Assembly (NCBI GenBank): GCA_038852285.1
Contig: JAWCKG010000008.1
Span: forward strand, 1-61,601
Length of the DNA stretch: 61,601 bases
Origin: Candidatus Bathyarchaeia archaeon
GTDB taxonomy: Archaea; Thermoproteota; Bathyarchaeia; 40CM-2-53-6; DTGE01
Direction: 5' to 3'
Both the position numbers and the translations under genes were made by a program. Below, piece after piece: positions 55,503 to 61,601 of the stretch (its first letter is position 1; the number at the start of each line of letters is the position of its first letter). A model generated the notes under the pieces. It saw nothing but the letters and a program-made list of their open reading frames with translations, was not told where the DNA came from and did not search any database.

Positions 55503-55599
55503 GATTCATCTTCGGTGAATCAGTTAGCGGAGCGTCCGCCAACCTAAGGGCGATGCCCGAGTCCCCGAAGGCAAGGCTCCTAGTGACGGGCGCTCGAAG
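55503..55599 (+). ncRNA. candidate structured RNA between Sua5 and a SHOCT membrane gene
   Basis: In a 427-bp gene-free stretch, this GC-rich segment can form several hairpins in series: 55503-55521 (GATTCA/TGAATC closed by C-TTCG-G), 55527-55539 (GCGGA/TCCGC), 55548-55558 (GGGC/GCCC) and 55559-55579 (GAGTC/GGCTC). The flanks are AT-rich. It does not match a tRNA, 7S or RNase P RNA, nor clearly a known riboswitch. It ends about 50 bp before the next gene. Strand is assumed from the downstream gene. Confidence 0.3.
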
Positions 55600-55647
55600 A
55601 AATTTTATCGGCCTTCATATAAAGTTTATCTGGAACATTATCCCAAA

Positions 55648-56100
55648 ATGGCTTTAACAGGTGTACGTTTGTTGGCTGTAAGGCGCATTAATGAAGATGT
55701 CCGTGAATTTTTCAGTGCCGTAATAATCATCCTTAAGGTGTTGGCAGGCATTTTCATAGCCTTTTTAGCGGTCTTACTCCTCGTTTATTTGTTGCCTTTG
55801 GCGTTGCGGGCGGCGGGGAGCCCAGCTTACATTTCCCTACCTGAGGCTCTTAGAGAGTTCACGAGAGGGCTTGGGACTGTGATGGGTGGGCTACTGTGGG
55901 CGATCTTCGGGGTGATCATCGCCATCATCGTCATCTGGGTTATCGCTGCGATTTTTCCCGTGTTCATGAAGGCTAAGCCTTGGAGGCATATTAAGTGGAG
56001 GGATGAGGCGTTGGAAACCTTGAGGCTACGGTACGCGAAAGGGGAAATCACGGAAAAGCGATACTTGGAAATGAAGCGAATCTTGGAAGAGGAAACGTAG
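55648..56100 (+). CDS. two-helix membrane protein with C-terminal SHOCT motif
   Basis: 150 residues. Two strong helices (about 24-52 and 75-108) flank a short external loop. The C-terminal stretch ETLRLRYAKGEITEKRYLE fits SHOCT, a short module found at the ends of many prokaryotic membrane proteins. Function is unknown. It is preceded by a candidate RNA and followed by a 380-bp gap without genes. Confidence 0.75.
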   Translation: MALTGVRLLAVRRINEDVREFFSAVIIILKVLAGIFIAFLAVLLLVYLLPLALRAAGSPAYISLPEALREFTRGLGTVMGGLLWAIFGVIIAIIVIWVIAAIFPVFMKAKPWRHIKWRDEALETLRLRYAKGEITEKRYLEMKRILEEET

Positions 56101-56480
56101 CATCCTCAGAAGGTGTGAGTTTAAACTCGGGTCCTCCTGGATCGTTTCCTACTAGTTTAAGCATTCGGTTAATGTGAATGAAGCCAGGTGGATACGCGAC
56201 AACTGAAGCCTTTGAAACTTCGGCCAATCCTTGGAGAAACGAATAAATATGGGCGTATTAATCACGGTTAACTCCATTCTCAGAAGCGAAATACACTTCA
56301 ACTCTTCCCTCTGTATAGGTGTATGAATCGATTGAAAGCTAATCGAAGCCAGCTTATCAACAGGCTTATAAAAATAATTCAAACCGCGAGAAATTTGACA
56401 TAAAGCGATGAATGAATATCGATGAATTATGGTTTTTAGCTTAAACAAGCCGAAAATAATCTTAAAGAAGAGATTTTTGA
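56101..56480. other. 380-bp gap without a recognised gene
   Basis: AT-rich and free of long frames on the plus strand; the minus-strand open frame here overlaps the tRNA and has no protein features. It contains the region downstream of the tRNA on the minus strand. Confidence 0.35.
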
Positions 56481-56584
56481 TGGAGCCCCGGGCGGGCTTT
56501 GAACCCGCGACCTCCGGCTCTCCAGCTTCGTTACCAAGCCGACGCCCCACCAGTCTAGGCTTTCCCGCCAAACGGCACCGGGGC
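56481..56584 (-). tRNA. tRNA-Thr(GGT) with two predicted introns
   Basis: The minus strand folds as a tRNA. Acceptor GCCCCGG (56584-56578) pairs perfectly with CCGGGGC (56491-56485), with discriminator T and encoded CCA (56483-56481). The T arm is GCGGG-TTCAAAG-CCCGC. The D arm is GCCTAGACTGGTGGGGC. The anticodon stem TCGGC/GCCGG encloses a 19-nt loop, 12 nt too long, read as loop TTGGTAA with a 12-nt intron after position 37. Another 15 nt are in excess between the acceptor and D arm. Removing 27 nt leaves exactly 77 nt. Anticodon GGT and U73 fit archaeal tRNA-Thr. Exact splice points are not certain. Confidence 0.83.
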
Positions 56585-56802
56585 CTTTTTTGGGGCTGGC
56601 TTCACATCGTATGTGAATAAACGCGCTGTTAATAAGATTTTCATTCCGATTAAAATGTTTGGTTAAAAAAGCTTGGGCTTATAAAAACAATTTTACTTAC
56701 ATAGTGCCAATCTTTTTAATAGAAACATTTAACGTGGAAAGGTTTAAGAATGAATTAAACAGTAATAAAGGACTGTAGAAGCATAATGGAGGAGAGTTGA
56801 AA

Positions 56803-57567
56803 ATGGTGAAAAAATGTCCGACCTGCGGAGCCAACAACAGAGATGACGCGGCCTTCTGCTCAGCTTGTGGTGCATCCCTAACCGTCGCTGCTCCTTTCGC
56901 TGCTCCTACGGTGAAGCCTGTTCCCTCTGTTAGGGTGGTTTCGCCTGTAGCCCCTGCGATGGCCCCTGCGCCTGTCAGGGTTCCGCCTCCAGGCATGTGT
57001 TACTACCATCCCAACTTGCCCGCCGTCTACGTGTGCAATCGATGCGGCCGACCCATATGCCGAGACGACGCCAAAGCCTACAGCGACCTCATCCTATGCC
57101 CACAATGCTACCTGATGGTTCCACCCCCCGCCTACTACGCCCCTGTTCCAGCCGCACCTCCACCAGTGATGGCACCCCCACCGCCAGCCATGCCCCCTCC
57201 GGCGCCCGCAGCCGTGTATCCCCCTGCGAGAGCCACCTGGGGATTCCTAACCTCGCTGATCGCTGGCATTATGATCATCATTAACGCCGCTGCGTTGCTG
57301 TCATTGGGGTTCTACACGTTTTGGTCGGGGATATTTCCATGGATCACGTATTTCGGCGCCTTCCCGCCTTGGATGCTGTTCGCGATCGGCATCATCCTAG
57401 GCGTAATCGTGTGCATCGGATCAGTTCTGATGATCCTCGGCTACGGCACAATAGGAGCGGTAGTGGTGATGCCTGCGGCGATCATATCCCTCATACTGGG
57501 CGGCGGCTTCATAGTTGGCTTTGTGCTTGGAATCGTCGGCGGAATACTTGGAATGCTTGGAAGATAG
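56803..57567 (+). CDS. membrane protein with zinc ribbon and B-box-like zinc finger
   Basis: 254 residues from ATG 56803 (TTG 56797 would add two). Order: zinc ribbon (CPTC at 5-8, CSAC at 19-22); a Pro/Ala/Val linker; a B-box-like finger with Cys66, His69, Cys78, Cys81, Cys86, Cys99 and Cys102; a Pro-rich stretch; and about four helices (143-254). B-boxes are related to RING fingers. The gene precedes the ubiquitin-like operon by 105 bp, and its linker shares an exact 115-bp repeat with the gene after the E1. Candidate membrane adaptor or ligase-like partner, by inference. Confidence 0.78.
   Translation: MVKKCPTCGANNRDDAAFCSACGASLTVAAPFAAPTVKPVPSVRVVSPVAPAMAPAPVRVPPPGMCYYHPNLPAVYVCNRCGRPICRDDAKAYSDLILCPQCYLMVPPPAYYAPVPAAPPPVMAPPPPAMPPPAPAAVYPPARATWGFLTSLIAGIMIIINAAALLSLGFYTFWSGIFPWITYFGAFPPWMLFAIGIILGVIVCIGSVLMILGYGTIGAVVVMPAAIISLILGGGFIVGFVLGIVGGILGMLGR
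56883..56997 (+). repeat. 115-bp exact direct repeat, copy 1
   Basis: Identical base for base to 61487-61601. It encodes the Pro/Ala/Val linker up to the start of the B-box-like finger. Confidence 0.95.
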
Positions 57568-57672
57568 TCGAAAACCCCCCACTTAAACCCCCCTATTTTT
57601 AAATAAAAATATTTAGAGGATAATATAGTGAAATTACGTCGATTCGCTGATTAATTACGACGGTGGAGGAGG

Positions 57673-59256
57673 TTGACTTCTCTCAATGTTGACAGCAAGG
57701 TTATCGACAAGATAATTGAATCCTCGAATAAAACGGAGGACGGCCGCGTCATCGGGTTGCTGATAGGATCCGTAGAAGGCGACGAAATACTCGTCCAAGA
57801 TGCGATTCAAACAAGGCATCTGCAGGAGGAGCGGGGCATTAAGATACATCCGAACGACATAGCTGAGATCGCTCAGAAACTTTTGGATAAGAAAATAAAG
57901 GGAAATGTGATCGGCTGGTTCCACACCCATCCGGGCTACGGAGCCTACATGTCAGATGTTGACGTTCAAACTCAAAAGGTTTTACAGCAGTTCTCACCTT
58001 TCATGGTCTCCCTCATAGTCGATCCGAAGAAAAAGGAGGCTAAGTTTTTTACCTTAAATGAAGATAATAAGGTTAAGGAGTTTAGAGGTGGAAAGTTGAA
58101 CCGCGTAGGCAAAGGTGAGGGCGTCATCCAACGGTTGCGGGAAGGCGCATCAGCGGCGCCAGCTCCCTACCCCACAGCCCCCACCAAACCACCCCTTTCG
58201 AAAAGGCAAGTTTACCTACTTATCACTACCTTAGTGCTGGTAGGCGTGTTATTAGCCGGCATATTCACCGTATTCGCCTTAAAGGCTCCGGCTGCGTACA
58301 CCCTTCCCACCATTCAGCACACTCCGGTTCAAAGGGGGGAGGTGGGAAAGGAAGTTACATTGAAAGCCAAGGTGACAGGGGGAGAGGGTGGGATCCACAA
58401 CGTCACATTATCCTACGAGTGGAGTGAGTGGACGCTTACCAGTGAAGGAACGCTCTCAACCATCGAGCATCCGTGGAAAACCGCGTTAATGCTTCTCGTC
58501 GCCGCAGGCGGCGACGAATACGCTTACACAATCCCCTCCAGCGAGGTCGCGGGCGACGTAGACTACTTCATAACCGCCTTCGACAAAGCAGGACACACAG
58601 TCAGCACCTTAATATACACCATTAAGGTAGCCGACTTCCAAATTGAAGCTGAAACGGATACGTTGATTGTTCACTTAGGCGAAGCCCAACGAACCAGCGT
58701 CGTCGTGAAACCCATAAACGAATTCCAGTCACCCGTCGAGCTGAGAACTGAGAAAACACCCTATGGAATCCAAGCCACCGTTAAACCCAGTAGTGTCACT
58801 CCGCCTAAAGGAGGGGAGGTTAAGGCCACCCTTGAAATCTCCGCCGCCGATTACCCCGGAACTTTCAGAGGCCAATTCGACCTTTTAATCTACGGGAAAT
58901 CAGGTAAAGCCGAGCATAAAACCTCGATCACCGTCGTAGTCCCATACTACGAGGTCACCGTGTCACCCAGCTCCATCACAATCACCAAGGGTCAGACAGC
59001 CACCTACGATATTAAACTCAACCCATCCCAACACTTCACCAAGGAGGTGGGCTTCACTCTATCCGGGCTACCATCCGAGGAAATAGGATGGGAGATAGCG
59101 TTAAAAGGAAACAAGATCAACATCGCCTCAGCCACCGATCTAGCCTTGAAAATCACCACCACGCAGAAGACCCCGACAGGAACCTACAACTTGACGTTGA
59201 AAATCGAGGGAGGTGGCATCAAAAACCAGATAACCCTCACCTTGACGATAAAATAA
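57673..59256 (+). CDS. membrane-anchored Rpn11-like JAMM metalloprotease with beta-rich ectodomain
   Basis: 527 residues, TTG start behind GGTGGAGGAGG. Residues 1-140 are a JAB/MPN+ domain with a complete JAMM motif (His84, His86, Ser94, Asp97 in FHTHPGYGAYMSDVD; Glu38 the likely catalytic base). The motif closely matches proteasomal Rpn11 (HSHPGFGCWLSSVD). One helix follows at about 179-203. Residues about 210-527 are beta-rich, with repeated VSPSSITITKGQ- and VKPSSVTPPKGG-type segments typical of Ig-like or NEW3-like surface modules. The protease side should be cytoplasmic. It probably trims and removes the modifier encoded next. Confidence 0.88.
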   Translation: MTSLNVDSKVIDKIIESSNKTEDGRVIGLLIGSVEGDEILVQDAIQTRHLQEERGIKIHPNDIAEIAQKLLDKKIKGNVIGWFHTHPGYGAYMSDVDVQTQKVLQQFSPFMVSLIVDPKKKEAKFFTLNEDNKVKEFRGGKLNRVGKGEGVIQRLREGASAAPAPYPTAPTKPPLSKRQVYLLITTLVLVGVLLAGIFTVFALKAPAAYTLPTIQHTPVQRGEVGKEVTLKAKVTGGEGGIHNVTLSYEWSEWTLTSEGTLSTIEHPWKTALMLLVAAGGDEYAYTIPSSEVAGDVDYFITAFDKAGHTVSTLIYTIKVADFQIEAETDTLIVHLGEAQRTSVVVKPINEFQSPVELRTEKTPYGIQATVKPSSVTPPKGGEVKATLEISAADYPGTFRGQFDLLIYGKSGKAEHKTSITVVVPYYEVTVSPSSITITKGQTATYDIKLNPSQHFTKEVGFTLSGLPSEEIGWEIALKGNKINIASATDLALKITTTQKTPTGTYNLTLKIEGGGIKNQITLTLTIK

Positions 59257-59310
59257 AATGGAGGAAGTGAAAATAAGCTTGATATTAGAAAACGAAATGG
59301 GGAGGTCTCA

Positions 59311-59562
59311 ATGAAGCTGTTTGTTCAAGCGCCGATTGGGCCCCAGACGGGGTTAGCTGAAATAGAGGTCATACCAGACCACACCATCGGAGAGATTAAA
59401 CAGCAGGTCTGCGCCTCCTTCGGCGTCGACCCTTCAACGGTGGCCCTCATGTACGGGGGTATGGTCCTCGACGAGGGAACCACCGTCTCCCATGCTGGTA
59501 TACCTGAAAACGCCCAGCTGGCCCTCATGCCGTACAATATAATCGGCGGCAAGCCTAATTGA
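59311..59562 (+). CDS. ubiquitin-like modifier with masked di-glycine
   Basis: 83 residues of beta-grasp type, starting MKLFVQAPIG (ubiquitin MQIFVKTLTG), then HTIGEIKQQV and LMYGGMVLDEGTTVSHAGI, which align with ubiquitin TIENVKAKI and LIFAGKQLEDGRTLSDYNI. The C-terminus IIGGKPN has Gly79-Gly80 followed by three residues, so processing is needed to expose Gly-Gly, as for eukaryotic ubiquitin precursors. The upstream JAMM protein is the obvious candidate. It overlaps the E2 gene by four bases. Confidence 0.9.
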   Translation: MKLFVQAPIGPQTGLAEIEVIPDHTIGEIKQQVCASFGVDPSTVALMYGGMVLDEGTTVSHAGIPENAQLALMPYNIIGGKPN

Positions 59563-60125
59563 ACCTGCAACTACTATACGATGAAAAAAAGTTCGTCAAC
59601 CATCAATTCCCCACAGTCACGGCGATAGGGGACCCTCCAACCATATACGAAGGTCTACTACGCTGCGAGAAAGGGGAAGTAAAAAAACTTGCTGAAAAAG
59701 ACATATGGCCATTCACCGAGTACGTGAGCTGGCATAAATTTAAGCTGGAGCTTCCCAACGATTATCCGCTTACCCCTCCAAAGGCCACATGGCTAACGGA
59801 CATAGCCCACCCGAACATCGTCCCAAACATACCTGGAGCGGTGTGCATCTCCATTCTAGGTGAAGGTTGGAGACCAGACCTAAAGATCGTTTCCGTAATT
59901 AACGCCTTATACTACCTCCTTTCAGACCCAAATCCAGACAACGTCTTCGACCATCCAAGGTGCCTAGAGGCCGCGGAAATATGTAGAAAATACGGATTTC
60001 CTAAGCATAGGATTGAAAGGAAAGAAGAGGAAACAGCCAAGTTTAACATCATACCCATCCCAACCGCCACGCCGAAGACCCAGGACGTAGGCGACATCCT
60101 TCGGTTCAAGCTTAGGGACAAGTAA
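59559..60125 (+). CDS. E2 ubiquitin-conjugating enzyme-like protein
   Basis: 188 residues, TTG start overlapping the modifier's stop. A UBC fold is supported by LPNDYPLTPPKATW, the HPN motif at 84-86, the active-site Cys96 in GAVCISILGEGW, and LLSDPNPDNVF, all in the eukaryotic order and spacing. The last 40 residues after the fold are polar. It should accept the modifier from the E1 encoded 15 bp downstream. Position and motifs favour a true E2 over an RWD-type relative. Confidence 0.93.
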   Translation: MNLQLLYDEKKFVNHQFPTVTAIGDPPTIYEGLLRCEKGEVKKLAEKDIWPFTEYVSWHKFKLELPNDYPLTPPKATWLTDIAHPNIVPNIPGAVCISILGEGWRPDLKIVSVINALYYLLSDPNPDNVFDHPRCLEAAEICRKYGFPKHRIERKEEETAKFNIIPIPTATPKTQDVGDILRFKLRDK

Positions 60126-60140
60126 TGCAGAGGAAAATCG

Positions 60141-61370
60141 ATGAAAGTAGAGGTTGAAATTCCCCGTTTAAAGAAAATCATCATCGATGTGGACGAAGAA
60201 TCGACGGTAGAGCAGCTGAAGAAAAGGCTATGCGAAGAGTTATCCCTAGAAAGCTCCTTAACCACGATCCTTCAAGGAGGAAAACCCATACCGGAAGGTC
60301 AGCAGTTAAAGAATCAGAATGAGGGGAAATTTGAGCTAGACTACCTTTGGTCCAGGCAGGCGCTAATATGGGGCTTAGAGGGGCAAAAACTTCTTCGAGA
60401 ATCTAAGGTTTTCATCGCGGGGGCAGGGGCCTTGGGAAACGAGACAGCTAAAAACCTAGCATTAATGGGAGTTGGCCATATAACCATAGCCGACCACGAT
60501 AAGGTGGAAACGTCAAACCTGAGTCGATGCGTCTTCTTCGATAAAAAGGATGTGGGGAAGTTCAAGGCCCACACCCTAGCTCAGAAGCTGGGAAAAAAGT
60601 TTCCCTACGTGAAGTTCAAGGCCTACAACATGAGGGTGGAGGAAGTGCCTGAGGAGGAGTTCCTTTCCTCTAACGTTTTAATCAGCGGCCTAGACAACCT
60701 CACCTCCAGAGCCTACATGGCCTCTCTTGCTAACAGGTATAACATACCTCTCGTGGATGGAGGCATGGTCGGTAACCTATGTAGAGTTCAGAGCTTCAGC
60801 CCCGGACAATCACCATGCCCCATATGCATGGTACCCGTACTGGATTACGGTCAGCTTACAGGGTTAAGAAATCCATGCTCAGCCCCTCTGGAGGAGACAA
60901 CCATCCCATCCTTCATAACAGCCACCTCCCTCGTGTCTGCCGTTCAAAGCTCCGAAGCCGTAAAGCTAATACTCAAGGGGGCTAACAGTCTCCGCGAAGA
61001 TTTGAACCTCCGCCCGTTGGAGGGGGTTCTCATCATCGATTTACAGTTTAACAGGTTTTCACTCATGCCTCTCAAGAAAAATCCAAACTGCTTCGTGTGC
61101 GGGATCCGGGGGATCGCGAAGAACCACGTAAGGATTCTTGAACTTAACTTCAACGGGCAACCCGTTCCATACCGTCTATTAATCGAGAAAATTAAGGAGA
61201 AGCTGGAAGCTGAAGAGCTCCACCTATACGAGAGAAAAAATGGACGTTACATCAATTTAGTGAAGAATCAACGTGCAGATGAGAAAAGAATAAACACAGG
61301 AAGCTACATACACGTTATATTTAAAAACAGAAAGGACGAATATAGGGAGACAATTATCAAGCTCATATAG
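60141..61370 (+). CDS. E1-like activating enzyme with N-terminal ubiquitin-like domain
   Basis: 409 residues in three parts. Residues 1 to about 66 are ubiquitin-like (STVEQLKKRL, ILQGGKPIPEGQQL). The adenylation domain has the ATP loop AGAGALGNETAKNLALMG, Cys pairs CPIC and CFVC for zinc, and the probable thioester Cys in RNPCSAPLEET before IPSFITATSL. The C-terminal about 80 residues are of unclear fold, perhaps a ubiquitin-fold domain that binds E2. Free-standing ThiF/MoeB proteins lack the N-terminal domain. The next gene begins 9 bp later. Confidence 0.9.
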   Translation: MKVEVEIPRLKKIIIDVDEESTVEQLKKRLCEELSLESSLTTILQGGKPIPEGQQLKNQNEGKFELDYLWSRQALIWGLEGQKLLRESKVFIAGAGALGNETAKNLALMGVGHITIADHDKVETSNLSRCVFFDKKDVGKFKAHTLAQKLGKKFPYVKFKAYNMRVEEVPEEEFLSSNVLISGLDNLTSRAYMASLANRYNIPLVDGGMVGNLCRVQSFSPGQSPCPICMVPVLDYGQLTGLRNPCSAPLEETTIPSFITATSLVSAVQSSEAVKLILKGANSLREDLNLRPLEGVLIIDLQFNRFSLMPLKKNPNCFVCGIRGIAKNHVRILELNFNGQPVPYRLLIEKIKEKLEAEELHLYERKNGRYINLVKNQRADEKRINTGSYIHVIFKNRKDEYRETIIKLI

Positions 61371-61379
61371 AGGAGATCT

Positions 61380-61601
61380 ATGATGGTAACTTGCCCAATA
61401 TGTGGAAGGGAAATCTATCCCCAAGCCACGTTCTGCGCGTATTGCGGTACGCCCTCAGCTGGCCCCACTCCCTTCGCCACCCCTCTCGTCGCTGCTCCTT
61501 TCGCTGCTCCTACGGTGAAGCCTGTTCCCTCTGTTAGGGTGGTTTCGCCTGTAGCCCCTGCGATGGCCCCTGCGCCTGTCAGGGTTCCGCCTCCAGGCAT
61601 G
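61380..61601 (+). CDS. zinc-ribbon protein, partial at window end
   Basis: 74 codons are visible. ATG 61380 (or 61383) follows AGAGGAG and is 9 bp after the E1 stop, so it belongs to the operon. A zinc ribbon of CPIC and CAYC leads into the same linker as in the gene at 56803, and the frame runs into the beginning of the region encoding the B-box-like finger there. The protein probably has the same full architecture, but this lies beyond the window. Confidence 0.75.
   Translation, partial: MMVTCPICGREIYPQATFCAYCGTPSAGPTPFATPLVAAPFAAPTVKPVPSVRVVSPVAPAMAPAPVRVPPPGM
61487..61601 (+). repeat. 115-bp exact direct repeat, copy 2, reaching the window edge
   Basis: Identical to 56883-56997. The first mismatch is one base before 61487. 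The right boundary cannot be seen because the sequence ends inside the repeat. Confidence 0.95.

Noticed and set aside
55548-55599. Fluoride (crcB) riboswitch suggested by GGGCGATG
   Set aside because: The stems and the pseudoknot partner expected after this motif are not present in the right order.
56429-56620. Open frame on the plus strand resembling a short protein
   Set aside because: It lies across the minus-strand tRNA gene; its sequence is the complement of the tRNA arms.
60141-61370. MoeB/ThiF enzyme for molybdopterin or thiamine sulphur transfer
   Set aside because: The gene sits with an E2 and a JAMM protease and carries a ubiquitin-like N-terminal domain; no cofactor genes are nearby.
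56803-61601. RING-type E3 ligase in the ubiquitin-like region
   Set aside because: No C3HC4 or C4C4 RING spacing was found. The only multi-Cys elements are zinc ribbons and a B-box-like finger.
1-61601. CRISPR arrays, insertion sequences or prophage genes
   Set aside because: No regularly spaced repeats, transposases, integrases or structural phage genes were seen.

Overview
The window is archaeal chromosome. Evidence: TATA-box promoters about 30-45 bp before starts, archaeal/eukaryote-type information genes (aIF1/SUI1, Elf1-like factor, a TFE-beta/RPC34-like factor, Trm1, FtsJ), a tRNA interrupted by short introns, form III RuBisCO and heavy use of TTG/GTG starts. The mix (form III RuBisCO, TFE-beta, ubiquitin-like genes, sugar ABC importer, W-pterin aldehyde oxidoreductase) suggests an anaerobic heterotroph of the TACK group, perhaps Bathyarchaeia-like. 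That placement is inference from gene content; no marker phylogeny was possible.

Layout. 1-2190: two tandem GT-C-type membrane glycosyltransferases, the first cut by the window edge. 2400-3150: aIF1 and two small zinc-ribbon genes. 3350-23750: a sugar/polyol island with a CUT1 ABC importer (binding protein, two permeases, two ATPases), four xylose-isomerase-like TIM-barrel isomerases/epimerases, a zinc dehydrogenase, one PfkB and two FGGY kinases, a PMI-like cupin, and an aldehyde:ferredoxin oxidoreductase overlapping a DhnA aldolase fused to a polyferredoxin, followed by a degenerate second aldolase. 24090-27900: a three-gene set of ATP-grasp ligase, lysine-2,3-aminomutase-type radical SAM enzyme, and ATP-grasp/GNAT fusion. 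28265-30106: KimA-like potassium transporter. 30300-41140: mostly housekeeping genes (Elf1-like, NagB-like, tRNA-binding domain, TFE-beta-like, FtsJ, Trm1, THEP1-type NTPase, endonuclease III, the three-gene homocysteine-biosynthesis set, Hsp20). 41270-55220: Nudix, RAM domain, tautomerase, glycerate 2-kinase, HDAC-like deacetylase, radical SAM, cyclophilin-like, IMPase, HD hydrolase, flavodoxin, UPF0261, form III RuBisCO, PurC and Sua5.

The most striking region is 56803-61601. A compact operon encodes a complete ubiquitin-like conjugation module without a visible RING E3: a membrane-anchored Rpn11-like JAMM protease with beta-rich repeats predicted outside the cell, a ubiquitin-like modifier with a masked di-glycine (GG-KPN), an E2 with HPN motif and active-site Cys, and an E1 carrying its own N-terminal ubiquitin-like domain. 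It is bracketed by two related zinc-ribbon proteins. The upstream one also has a B-box-like zinc finger and a membrane domain. The two zinc-ribbon genes share an exact 115-bp repeat, and the second copy ends exactly at the window edge. Together these suggest a ubiquitin-like pathway working at the cytoplasmic membrane.

In the sugar island the likely logic is import, oxidation and isomerisation, phosphorylation, aldol cleavage, then oxidation of the released aldehyde by the AOR with electrons passing to the ferredoxin domain fused to the aldolase. The substrate cannot be named from sequence alone.
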